Assembly (NCBI GenBank): GCA_027064745.1
Contig: JAMOPD010000376.1
Span: forward strand, 1-6,383
From: Thermococcaceae archaeon
GTDB lineage: Archaea > Methanobacteriota_B > Thermococci > Thermococcales > Thermococcaceae
Direction of reading: 5' to 3'
DNA length: 6,383 nucleotides
Shown here: positions 1 through 5,456 of the stretch, piece by piece
Layout of the letters: each line of letters begins with the position of its first letter
Position numbering within the stretch: position 1 is the stretch's first letter
Translations under genes and position numbers: made by a program
Notes under the pieces: generated by a model
Told to the model about the DNA's origin: nothing
Databases searched by the model: none
The model's input: the letters and a program-made list of their open reading frames with translations, nothing else

Positions 1-841
1 ATTACCGAACTATGGAATTACACAGGGAGAAGTGCATGCAGTTATTGAAAGACTCAAACTTGGAGATGAAGATGCATTTGTCTTAGTTGCAGCTGAGGAG
101 GAGACCGCTAAAAAGGCCCTTAGAGAAGTTCTCCAGAGAGCTAGGGAAGCTATTGAAGGCGTTCCTGAAGAGACAAGAAGGGCTTTACCTGATGGAAATA
201 CCCAGTATATGCGTCCGCTTCCGGGGAAAGCAAGGATGTATCCTGAAACTGATATTCTTCCTATATTGGTAACAGACGAAATGAAAGAAGAAATACTGGC
301 AAATCTACCCGAATATCCACAGCAGAGAATCGAGAGATATATCAGGGAATATAAGATTGACAAGAGTCTGGCTGAGACCTTGGTCAATGATGAGCGTGAT
401 GAGCTCTTTGAAGAGCTTATCGCAATGGGAGTAAAGCCCTCACTTGCGGCATCAATCCTTGTGGTTGTTCTTAAAGGTCTCAAGAAAGAAGCTCCAATAG
501 AAAACATTACGGATGAACACATCAAAGAGGCTTTTGAGCTTCTTCTCCAAAACAAGATTGCAAAAGAAGCCTTTGAGGAAATATTTATCGAACTTGCCAA
601 CCATCCAGAAAAGAGCGCCCTTCAGGTGGCTGAAGAAAAAGGGTTAACCCTGTTGAGTGAGGAGGAAGTTGAGAAAATAATCAATGAGATAATCCAGCAA
701 AACACTGATGCCATAAGAGCCAAAGGCATGGGAGCCATGGGAATGATAATGGGCAGAGCAATGGCTAAGCTCAGAGGGAAAGCAGATGGAAGGCTTGTCA
801 GTTCTCTCGTGAGAAAGAAAATCCAGGAGTTTGACCGTTAG
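1..841 (+). CDS. gatE: Glu-tRNA(Gln) amidotransferase subunit E, C-terminal part (5'-truncated by window)
   Basis: GatE works with GatD in archaea to convert glutamate mischarged on tRNA-Gln into glutamine; GatE binds the tRNA and carries the kinase/transamidase core. The reading frame is open from base 2 ([17 protein letters not shown]...), so the GTG at 32 is an internal valine and not a start. About 280 residues are visible out of the roughly 630 usual for GatE. They cover the end of the AspRS-like insertion domain ([15 protein letters not shown]...), the linker [17 protein letters not shown], and the helical YqeY-like tail. The tail ends with the family hallmarks: a methionine/glycine run ([13 protein letters not shown]), then [16 protein letters not shown]. 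The TAG stop is at 839-841. The catalytic domain lies left of the window. No T-rich terminator directly follows; repeat elements begin within about 60 bases. Identification rests on recognised family motifs and is strong. Confidence 0.93.
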   Translation, partial: LPNYGITQGEVHAVIERLKLGDEDAFVLVAAEEETAKKALREVLQRAREAIEGVPEETRRALPDGNTQYMRPLPGKARMYPETDILPILVTDEMKEEILANLPEYPQQRIERYIREYKIDKSLAETLVNDERDELFEELIAMGVKPSLAASILVVVLKGLKKEAPIENITDEHIKEAFELLLQNKIAKEAFEEIFIELANHPEKSALQVAEEKGLTLLSEEEVEKIINEIIQQNTDAIRAKGMGAMGMIMGRAMAKLRGKADGRLVSSLVRKKIQEFDR

Positions 842-902
842 GATAGCTGGACGGTGTTTGTATGAGGATAAAGCTGAATGCCCATAACAATATCTTGAGG
901 AT

Positions 903-960
903 GATACTGTCAGGAGTTAGAGGGCCCGCCAGGCGCTCCCACCTGTTATCCTAACAGTAT
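903..960 (-). repeat. Palindromic element, copy A (58 bp)
   Basis: The left arm GATACTGTCAGGA (903-915) and right arm GTTATCCTAACAGTAT (945-960) are inverted repeats: ATACTGTCAGGA pairs with TCCTAACAGTAT at 11 of 12 positions. Between them lies a GC-rich core with the odd palindrome CGCCAGGCG (927-935), flanked by GGGCCC and CTCCC. Read on the minus strand, bases 952-903 match 5463-5512 at 47 of 50 positions. It has no coding potential and does not match any Thermococcales CRISPR repeat or IS end that I know. Strand is given as the one that reads CGCCTGGCG. Confidence 0.85.
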
Positions 961-995
961 GCTGGTATAATTTTGTTCGAACTCATTCTCGGTTT

Positions 996-1011
996 GGTGG
1001 GCCGCCTGGTG
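996..1011 (+). repeat. Isolated GC core of the palindromic element
   Basis: GGTGGGCCGCCTGGTG resembles the core GGTGGGAGCGCCTGG of copies A and C, in the opposite orientation to both units beside it. The central CGCCTGGTG can still form a hairpin in RNA through a G-U pair. No clear 17-base arms flank it, so it may be a remnant, or the other half of a larger imperfect palindrome with the core at 1024-1044. Confidence 0.45.
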
Positions 1012-1023
1012 ATGTGAGTGAAT

Positions 1024-1062
1024 GGCTCCAGGAGGTGATGCCACAGTTATCCTGACAGTATC
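1024..1062 (-). repeat. Palindromic element, partial copy D
   Basis: It ends in GTTATCCTGACAGTATC (1046-1062), the exact reverse complement of the arm consensus GATACTGTCAGGATAAC. The core GGCTCCAGGAGGTGATGCCAC (1024-1044) contains the palindrome CTCCAGGAG (1026-1034), equivalent to CGCCAGGCG of copy A with both bases of one stem pair changed. The far arm is not recognisable. Confidence 0.6.
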
Positions 1063-1078
1063 GTTGAGGAGGAGAGTT

Positions 1079-1090
1079 AAATTTTTAATC
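1079..1090 (+). promoter_or_regulatory. TATA box for the membrane-protein genes
   Basis: The AT-rich run AAATTTTTAATC is centred near 1085. In archaea transcription starts about 22-27 bases downstream of the TATA centre, predicting a start near 1108-1113. That is immediately before the GTG (1111) and ATG (1120) candidates, so the first gene probably has a leaderless or nearly leaderless mRNA, in keeping with the absence of a ribosome binding site there. Confidence 0.55.
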
Positions 1091-1119
1091 TTTCTTTCTT
1101 ACCTTTTACCGTGGAAACC

Positions 1120-1656
1120 ATGAGTAAAAAGGTGAGGGTTATTTATTACCTCTTTGAAGTACAGAATCAACCGATAAGCGTATATGCTAAAGAGATAGAA
1201 AGCCATTTAAAATATTTTGTCCGGCTTGTAAATTCTGACGAATATACCCTTTTTGAGAATTCTAAAAGTCTCCTGAGGAATTCAAAGGTACTGTATATTA
1301 TTGAACTCCGGGATGATGTTAGTAGATGGTTTTACCTTACCACTGGTGTAAAGGGTATTGAAAAACCGAAAGTAGCATACGAATATGAAATCGGAAAAGA
1401 AAAAGGATTGGAAGCTGTTCTGAGAGAAATAGCTGAGGGGAAAGCACACAGAAAATGGGGAGTGAATAAGATTTCTGCAGCTCTTCAGATTATCTTGTGG
1501 GGTGGTTTTTTCATCTTAGGATACTTCGGTTATGAGAACGATAAAACAGGCTGGATAAGCAACTTTCTACCTTTGGTTTTCTTGATCTCAGGCATGATAG
1601 AGGGGTTTAGGAGGGGATATAAAAAGAAACAAAAACACACATGGAAAAGCTATTAA
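1120..1656 (+). CDS. Unknown two-helix membrane protein 1
   Basis: Function not recognised. The 178-residue protein starts MSKKVRVIYYLF. I chose ATG 1120; an in-frame GTG at 1111 would add three residues, and neither has a Shine-Dalgarno sequence, which fits the TATA box only about 35 bases upstream of ATG 1120. The first ~115 residues form a soluble alpha/beta-looking domain with IYY near the start, IIELRDD in the middle and GLEAVLREIAEGK before the membrane part. Two hydrophobic helices follow (about 118-138, ISAALQIILWGGFF..., and 146-162, FLPLVFLISGMI), joined by a very short loop. The tail FRRGYKKKQKH is strongly basic, so both ends should face the cytoplasm. There is no signal peptide. 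It is first of three tandem genes sharing this plan and motif spacing, so it is probably a product of local duplication. Confidence 0.8.
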   Translation: MSKKVRVIYYLFEVQNQPISVYAKEIESHLKYFVRLVNSDEYTLFENSKSLLRNSKVLYIIELRDDVSRWFYLTTGVKGIEKPKVAYEYEIGKEKGLEAVLREIAEGKAHRKWGVNKISAALQIILWGGFFILGYFGYENDKTGWISNFLPLVFLISGMIEGFRRGYKKKQKHTWKSY

Positions 1657-1692
1657 TCTTAACAAAATAACAGATCGAAAGTCATTTAAGGA

Positions 1693-2313
1693 GTGAAGTT
1701 ATTTTCCTGGTTGATGTCAAGAGTCAACATTACAAAATTCTTCAATGCTGTGGTTGTCATCTATTATAATCTCAATATTCCTCCAGAGAGAGTTAGAGAG
1801 GTTTTTCCCTATGCCTTTGAGTTTAAGAATCCCTCTTCAGAGAGTTTTGGAATAATCTCTCCTCCAGAAAATCCTAAAGAGGGCTTGTTGATAATCGACG
1901 TTGAGAGTCAAGGAGAACGTTATCTCTTTGTAGAAAAAACTGGTGAGGGGATTATTCTCATAGACAATCTCAGTCCAAGAGTCTTTGTAGTTCCAAAGAA
2001 AAAGCTTGAACTTTTGTTCAAGTTCTTAGCAGGAGAAAAAGGGCTTAACAGGATTGAAAAAGAAGTTAGGAAAGGAAAGCCATGGCGTTTCCTCATTGAT
2101 TTCATCGCAACGTTTGCTGTTATTACTGCTGGGGACTATTTCCATCTTGGTATTTGGGGAGTTGCTCTTCTTGGTGCAGTAGTTATCACAGTCGAGCATC
2201 TCTTCGGCTCTAAGAAAAGCAAAACAGGAATAAAAGAGCTTGATAAGAAGATAGTAGAGGAGATCATTAAAACTTCAGAAAAGAAAGGGCTGGTGAGAAG
2301 GATTGCCATATAA
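1693..2313 (+). CDS. Unknown two-helix membrane protein 2
   Basis: Function not recognised. It lies 36 bases after protein 1 and probably shares its transcript. From GTG 1693 it has 206 residues. The start is uncertain: the only ribosome-site-like sequence, GGAGTGA (1690-1696), overlaps that GTG, while TTG 1711 and ATG 1714 are 14-17 bases from it. The N-terminal domain carries VIYYN (22-26), LLIIDVES (65-72) and KLELLFKFLAGEK (104-116), spaced as in its neighbours. Two hydrophobic segments follow (about 132-148 and 152-171). Unlike its neighbours it has a 35-residue charged C-terminal tail rich in lysine and glutamate, probably cytoplasmic. It is the most divergent of the three; IELRD has become IDVES. 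The last bases contain the ribosome site and start codon of the next gene. Confidence 0.78.
   Translation: MKLFSWLMSRVNITKFFNAVVVIYYNLNIPPERVREVFPYAFEFKNPSSESFGIISPPENPKEGLLIIDVESQGERYLFVEKTGEGIILIDNLSPRVFVVPKKKLELLFKFLAGEKGLNRIEKEVRKGKPWRFLIDFIATFAVITAGDYFHLGIWGVALLGAVVITVEHLFGSKKSKTGIKELDKKIVEEIIKTSEKKGLVRRIAI
2292..2296 (+). promoter_or_regulatory. Ribosome binding site fixing a TTG start
   Basis: GGTGA lies six bases before TTG 2303, inside the end of the preceding gene. An in-frame TGA at 2294-2296 excludes any earlier start, and the next in-frame ATG (2432) would delete the conserved ISYY motif, so TTG 2303 is the supported start. Confidence 0.6.
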
Positions 2314-2854
2314 ACATCAATTTTTTCACATCTCCTACTATCAGTTTTCAGGACGGAATCCTAAGGAAATTGAGGAGCTTCTATCGAACAATAATCTTAG
2401 GTTCGTTTGTTTAACGGAACCTGACGGTGATATGTTGGGCTCACAAGCTGATCAGATTACCTCTAATTATGTTACAATAATTGAATTACGGGATAATCTG
2501 AGAACATTCTACATTGTACAGTCAGAGACACCGATTATATTGGAGGATGCAATAATTTCCCTTCATTTCAGTGCGTGGAGTAGGGGAGGCCTTGAAAGTC
2601 TTTTCAGGCTCATAGGTTCAAGGCAAATTAGAGGACTTAGGTACAAGTACCGTTCACCAGCTCTTTTCCTACTTAGCATAGTGGTTGGCATGACCTCTCC
2701 TTTCCTATTCAACATAAAAAGCCTTCAAGCTCAGATTTTCACTGCCATAATTGTAACACTAATAATATACTTCATAATTGATTGGCCGTTTTCCCTTTTG
2801 ATGTTTAAAGGCATTAGCATAGAAAATGTACCAAAGAAAATTCTACGGTTTTAG
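2303..2854 (+). CDS. Unknown two-helix membrane protein 3
   Basis: Function not recognised. The 183-residue protein starts at TTG 2303 and overlaps the end of protein 2 by 11 bases, which suggests translational coupling. It aligns best with protein 1: ISYYQF (10-15), IIELRDN (59-65) and GLESLFRLIGSRQ (96-108) correspond to IYYLFE, IIELRDD and GLEAVLREIAEGK at nearly the same spacing. A basic stretch (RGLRYKYR) precedes two long hydrophobic segments (about 118-137 and 143-168), and the tail ends PKKILRF. A cytoplasmic N-terminal domain with a membrane hairpin anchor is inferred. The stop TAG (2852-2854) overlaps the stop codon of hmgA on the other strand, so there is no room for an intergenic terminator. 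Confidence 0.78.
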   Translation: MPYKHQFFHISYYQFSGRNPKEIEELLSNNNLRFVCLTEPDGDMLGSQADQITSNYVTIIELRDNLRTFYIVQSETPIILEDAIISLHFSAWSRGGLESLFRLIGSRQIRGLRYKYRSPALFLLSIVVGMTSPFLFNIKSLQAQIFTAIIVTLIIYFIIDWPFSLLMFKGISIENVPKKILRF

Positions 2855-4077
2855 CGTCCCAGCTCCTTATGAGCTTTAGCTAGATGCTTTGCCGCTATTG
2901 CTGCCAAGAGGGAGAGCTCTCCCGCCAAAACCGCTCCAGCCACTATCTCGGCGAACTTCTTGGCGTTGGTTCCTGCCGGCTCTCCCCCACCAGCGACGCC
3001 CATAATGCCTAAAGCCTCCCTCTGGGTCGGGATGCGCGTTCCTCCGCCGACGGTTCCAATCTCAAGGCTCGGCATGGTGACACTTACGTAGAGGTCGCCT
3101 TTTGGGGTGACCTCGGCAAGAGTTATGCCATGTGAGCCTTCGGTAATCTGTGCCTCGTCCTGCCCCGTGGCGAGGAAGATGGCTCCGACTATGTTGGCAA
3201 AATGGGCGTTGAAGCCGTAGGAGCCAGCTTGGGCTGAACCCACAAGGTTCTTCCGGTAGTTGACCTCGGCTATGAGCTCCGGAGTAGTTTTCAGCTTCTT
3301 CTCGACTATCTCCGGAGGGATTACCGCCTCGGCTATAACCGTCTTGCCGCGGCCGTTGATGAAGTTCATCGCGTTCGGCTTTTTATCCACACACAGGTTG
3401 CCCGAGAGCGCTAAATAGCGAACGTCCGGGAACTCCTCTTCGATGACCCTCATTATCTCCTCGCTCGCTATAGTCACCATGTTCATTCCCATGGCGTCAC
3501 CCGTGCTGAATTCAAAGCGCAGGTAGAGATTGTTGCCGACTATGAATGGCCTAACGTCCCTCAGCTTCCCGTGTCTAGTGATCTTGCTCACGGCCTTCTC
3601 TTGGAGGTAGTCGATGTTGGCTTTAACCCATCCGGCAACTTCCCTAGCGCGCCTCGCGTCTGGACACTTAAGGAGCGGCGCGCGGGTCATCTTGTCGCCG
3701 ATTATGGTCGTCTTAACGCCCCCCGCGGCGGTCAAAGCGGAACAGCCCCTGTTTACTGAAGCAACAAGCGCTCCCTCTGTCGTTGCAAGCGGTATGTAGA
3801 ACTCGCCCCTCGCGTACTCGCCGTTGATTTTAAGCGGTCCTGCAACGCCCATCGGTATCTGGACGACGCCTATCATGTTCTCGATGTTCTTGCCGATGAC
3901 CCTCTCGGGGTCTATCGAGTAGTGTCCGATGTTTTCAAGGCTTACTCCAAGCTTCTTTTCAAGCGCCTTTCTCCTTATTTTAGTGGCGAGCCGCTTATTG
4001 CCATTGGTATATTTTTCCACCTGATGCAGTTTGATTTCACCACTAATGACTTTTTTAATAATCTCTTCGATCTCCAT
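2851..4077 (-). CDS. hmgA: 3-hydroxy-3-methylglutaryl-CoA reductase
   Basis: It reduces HMG-CoA to mevalonate with two NADPH, the committed step toward the isoprenoid chains of archaeal ether lipids. The 408 residues from ATG 4077 match the usual archaeal class I length, and a strong ribosome site precedes that ATG; an upstream in-frame start at 4149 would overlap the preceding gene by 59 bases and is rejected. The substrate-loop region ENMIGVVQIPMGVAGPL is at 66-82. Catalytic residues are all present: Glu101 (TTEGALVAS), Lys232 (DKKP), Asp307 (GQDEAQ) and His403 (LAKAH). NADP-binding motifs DAMGMN (194-199) and GTVGGGT (341-347) are intact. It is soluble, lacking the eukaryotic membrane domain. 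It is second in a likely operon, 13 bases after a ParA/MinD-type gene. Its GC content is far above the flanks over most of its length. No terminator is visible before the convergent gene. Confidence 0.97.
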   Translation of the reverse strand: MEIEEIIKKVISGEIKLHQVEKYTNGNKRLATKIRRKALEKKLGVSLENIGHYSIDPERVIGKNIENMIGVVQIPMGVAGPLKINGEYARGEFYIPLATTEGALVASVNRGCSALTAAGGVKTTIIGDKMTRAPLLKCPDARRAREVAGWVKANIDYLQEKAVSKITRHGKLRDVRPFIVGNNLYLRFEFSTGDAMGMNMVTIASEEIMRVIEEEFPDVRYLALSGNLCVDKKPNAMNFINGRGKTVIAEAVIPPEIVEKKLKTTPELIAEVNYRKNLVGSAQAGSYGFNAHFANIVGAIFLATGQDEAQITEGSHGITLAEVTPKGDLYVSVTMPSLEIGTVGGGTRIPTQREALGIMGVAGGGEPAGTNAKKFAEIVAGAVLAGELSLLAAIAAKHLAKAHKELGR

Positions 4078-4081
4078 AAAA

Positions 4082-4092
4082 GCACCCTCCTC
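4082..4092 (-). promoter_or_regulatory. Ribosome binding site of hmgA
   Basis: Read on the minus strand, GAGGAGGGTGC lies five to six bases before ATG 4077 and overlaps the TGA stop of the upstream ATPase gene. It decides the hmgA start and suggests that hmgA is translated from the shared message. Confidence 0.75.
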
Positions 4093-4834
4093 ATCCGAAC
4101 ATCCATTCTTCGAGAATTTGTCCGGTTTCTTTAAATGCAATTCCAGCATAACTCTTAGGACGATAGCTAATTACCGGAACACCAACATTTATTGATGTAG
4201 GAACATTGTCATCAAATGGAATAACCCCTAAAATTGGAACGTTTAAATCCTCCTCCACAGCCTCTATTATATCATTGACGATATCTTGCGACTCTCTAAC
4301 TTTATTCAGGATAACCCCTATTTTAAGTCCGTATTCATCTCCCAGAGCCTTCAGTTTTTCAACTTCGTTTTTTACCATGGTCTCAAAAGAGTATATTGGT
4401 GACCTCTCTATTTCAACAACGATAAGCTGATAATTCGCTACCTCAAATGTTGGCAAAGTATCAAAAGGAACGCCAGTAGGAGAATCCACAAAAACAACGC
4501 CAAATTTATACTTCATGTCTTCAACTATATCTCTTAATCTTTTTGGAGAGATTCCGAGAACATCTTGAAGGTTTGTACTACCAGGCATTACATAGACACC
4601 GGTTTCAGAGTGTTTGTATATGGCCCACTCAGGATCCATATTTGGATCTTTCAAAAGGGAGTGGAGGGTATATTTAACGTTTTCAAGGGCAAAGTGAAAT
4701 CCAAGATTTGGCAGATAGAGATCACCATCAATAGCCAGAGCACGATATTCCCTGCTGGCAAAATAGACACTTAGATTAGCTGTTGTAGTAGTTTTCCCAG
4801 CTCCTCCCCTTCCAGTTACAATAACAACTGCCAT
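4091..4834 (-). CDS. ParA/MinD-family P-loop ATPase
   Basis: The 247-residue protein belongs to the SIMIBI-class, deviant Walker A ATPases that include ParA, MinD and metal-cluster carriers. Visible motifs are the P-loop GRGGAGKTTTT (8-18, Walker lysine K14), Walker A' IDGDLYLPNLG (35-45), Walker B VVFVDSPTG (113-121), and LNKV (176-179), the likely base-recognition loop. The signature lysine that normally opens the KGGxGK motif is arginine here (R9), which may alter dimer-dependent hydrolysis. No iron-sulfur cysteine pair and no basic membrane-targeting helix are obvious; the C-terminus ends EEWMFG. There is no ParB-like partner in the window, so a role in chromosome partition or cell division is not established. 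ATG 4834 is preceded by GAGGGAG (4840-4846). It is first in a likely operon with hmgA, whose start follows 13 bases after its stop. Confidence 0.88.
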   Translation of the reverse strand: MAVVIVTGRGGAGKTTTTANLSVYFASREYRALAIDGDLYLPNLGFHFALENVKYTLHSLLKDPNMDPEWAIYKHSETGVYVMPGSTNLQDVLGISPKRLRDIVEDMKYKFGVVFVDSPTGVPFDTLPTFEVANYQLIVVEIERSPIYSFETMVKNEVEKLKALGDEYGLKIGVILNKVRESQDIVNDIIEAVEEDLNVPILGVIPFDDNVPTSINVGVPVISYRPKSYAGIAFKETGQILEEWMFG

Positions 4835-4886
4835 TTAGGCTCCCTCTTAGTACTCCTCTCTATTCACGTAATTTTTAGCTTAAACA

Positions 4887-4896
4887 GAATATAAGG
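4887..4896 (-). promoter_or_regulatory. Probable TATA box of the ATPase-hmgA operon
   Basis: On the minus strand CCTTATATTC, with a purine-rich AAAA stretch upstream, predicts a transcription start near 4865 and a leader of about 30 bases that includes the ribosome site. A second AT-rich run (TAAAAATTA near 4872) would start transcription about at the ribosome site and is less likely. Repeat units lie directly upstream from 4913. Confidence 0.5.
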
Positions 4897-4912
4897 TTTT
4901 CTGATAAAGAGT

Positions 4913-4973
4913 GATACTTTAAGGATAACCGTGGAAGCACCTGGCGGGCAGTCTGACTTATCGTGACAGTATC
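4913..4973 (+). repeat. Palindromic element, copy B (61 bp)
   Basis: The left arm GATACTTTAAGGATAAC (4913-4929) and right arm CTTATCGTGACAGTATC (4957-4973) are inverted repeats matching at about 13 of 17 positions. The core GTGGAAGCACCTGGCGGGC (4931-4949) shares CCTGGCGGGC with copy A read on its minus strand. The left arm, with GT before it, recurs exactly at 4979-4997. Confidence 0.8.
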
Positions 4974-4980
4974 AAAAAGT

Positions 4981-5051
4981 GATACTTTAAGGATAACTGG
5001 GGAGCGTTTGATAATAGATCAATCACTTTTCTATTGGTTATTGAGAGAATG
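4981..5051 (+). repeat. Palindromic element, core-less copy E (71 bp)
   Basis: The left arm GATACTTTAAGGATAAC (4981-4997) is identical to that of copy B, 68 bases earlier. The right end GTTATTGAGAGAATG (5037-5051) resembles a degenerate arm. The interior lacks the GC core and instead reads GGAGCGTTTGATAATAGATCAATC, partly shared with copy F on its minus strand (GCGCTTTG...TTATCAATC). The right boundary is approximate. Confidence 0.55.
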
Positions 5052-5120
5052 GAGGTTAATGCTCAAAAACCAGCTTTGGTACTTAAACCTATCTTAACAC
5101 ACTTTCAAAAAGTATAAATC

Positions 5121-5134
5121 AAAAGAAAAACAAA
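5121..5134 (-). terminator. T-rich terminator after the TRAM gene
   Basis: On the minus strand TTTGTTTTTCTTTT begins about 10 bases past the TAA stop of the TRAM gene. Oligo-T tracts without a hairpin are the usual intrinsic terminators of Thermococcales RNA polymerase. Confidence 0.5.
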
Positions 5135-5144
5135 CTCCAAATAA

Positions 5145-5378
5145 TTACCCAATGACTTCAGCGAATGCAAACTTTTGTTTTACGTTATTTATGACAATCT
5201 CAACCTCATCTCCGATTTGGGTTTTTGGCACAAAAATAACAAAGCCTCTAATTTTTGCGATGCCATCCCCACCCTTCCCCATGGCTTCAATCTTTACTTT
5301 ATATCTTTCACCGACTTTAACAGGGGGTTGGGGGCTGAATCTCTTCTTTTGTCTACCTTCAAACCTTCTGCCTTCCAA
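5145..5378 (-). CDS. Small TRAM-domain RNA-binding protein
   Basis: A stand-alone TRAM domain, a small beta-barrel that binds RNA and occurs as the tail of TrmA/MiaB-type tRNA-modifying enzymes; single-domain archaeal versions are known as RNA chaperones. From TTG 5378 it has 77 residues: a basic, flexible N-terminus rich in Arg and Lys (EGRRFEGRQKKRF), then PPVKVGERYKVKIEAMGKGGDGIAKI and GFVIFVPKTQIGDEVEI with the conserved GxGDGIA turn, ending FAFAEVIG. The start is debatable. TTG 5393, GTG 5390 and GTG 5387 add three to five residues but lack a ribosome site, whereas GGTGGTG (5385-5391) sits six bases before TTG 5378 and the TATA box allows a leader of about 27 bases. It is monocistronic, divergent from tdh, and followed by a T-rich terminator. 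Confidence 0.88.
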   Translation of the reverse strand: MEGRRFEGRQKKRFSPQPPVKVGERYKVKIEAMGKGGDGIAKIRGFVIFVPKTQIGDEVEIVINNVKQKFAFAEVIG

Positions 5379-5384
5379 CTCAGA

Positions 5385-5391
5385 CACCACC
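5385..5391 (-). promoter_or_regulatory. Candidate ribosome binding site of the TRAM gene
   Basis: GGTGGTG on the minus strand differs from the consensus GGAGGTG by one base and lies six bases before TTG 5378. If used, the two GTG codons it contains are not starts. Confidence 0.45.
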
Positions 5392-5427
5392 AACAGGGGG
5401 ATTGCATTATAAGAAATGTCTTTTGGG

Positions 5428-5438
5428 TATTTAAAGCT
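5428..5438 (-). promoter_or_regulatory. TATA box and BRE of the TRAM gene
   Basis: On the minus strand AGCTTTAAATA, preceded by CAAA as a BRE-like element, predicts transcription from about 5405, between it and the TRAM start codon. This is one of the clearest promoters in the window. Confidence 0.65.
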
Positions 5439-5456
5439 TTGTTCAACACATACTAT

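Larger units (their letters stand above)
842..1110. other. Gene-free gap filled with palindromic repeats
   Basis: I see no convincing gene in these 270 bases. The gap holds a degenerate arm-like sequence (859-872, GTATGAGGATAAAG), repeat unit A (903-960), an isolated GC core (996-1011), a second unit ending in a perfect 17-base arm (1024-1062), and the TATA box for the downstream membrane-protein genes. A weak TATA-like TATAATTT at 966-973 has no gene assigned to it. Confidence 0.7.
4835..5144. other. Gene-free gap with promoter and paired repeats
   Basis: No gene is supported in these 310 bases. The gap holds the minus-strand promoter of the ATPase-hmgA operon, repeat units B and E, a plus-strand TATA-like sequence (5109-5120) with no gene to serve, and the T-rich tract after the TRAM gene. 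Confidence 0.7.

Noticed and set aside
10..600. Minus-strand open frame of 196 codons
   Set aside because: Antisense shadow of gatE; serine-rich low-complexity translation, and the plus strand carries recognisable GatE motifs.
1031..1039. GGAGGTGAT, a perfect ribosome binding site
   Set aside because: The following reading frame from ATG 1038 ends after five codons; the motif is part of the repeat core.
1005..1056. C/D-box guide RNA (GTGATG...GGTGATG...CTGA)
   Set aside because: C-like boxes deviate from RTGATGA, no internal D' CTGA is present, and the sequence is explained better by the repeat core and arm.
842..1110. CRISPR array
   Set aside because: Repeats are in both orientations, unequal in length and spacing, palindromic throughout, and lack uniform unique spacers.
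3571..4134. Plus-strand open frames opposite hmgA
   Set aside because: Shadows of a GC-rich gene with intact catalytic motifs on the minus strand; their translations resemble no family.
4078..4149. Extended hmgA N-terminus starting at 4149
   Set aside because: It would overlap the ATPase gene, lacks a ribosome site and adds residues absent from the usual 408-residue enzyme, while ATG 4077 has a strong ribosome site.
4913..5051. Terminal inverted repeats of a full insertion sequence
   Set aside because: No transposase frame lies between any pair of arms in the window; only non-autonomous elements are possible here.
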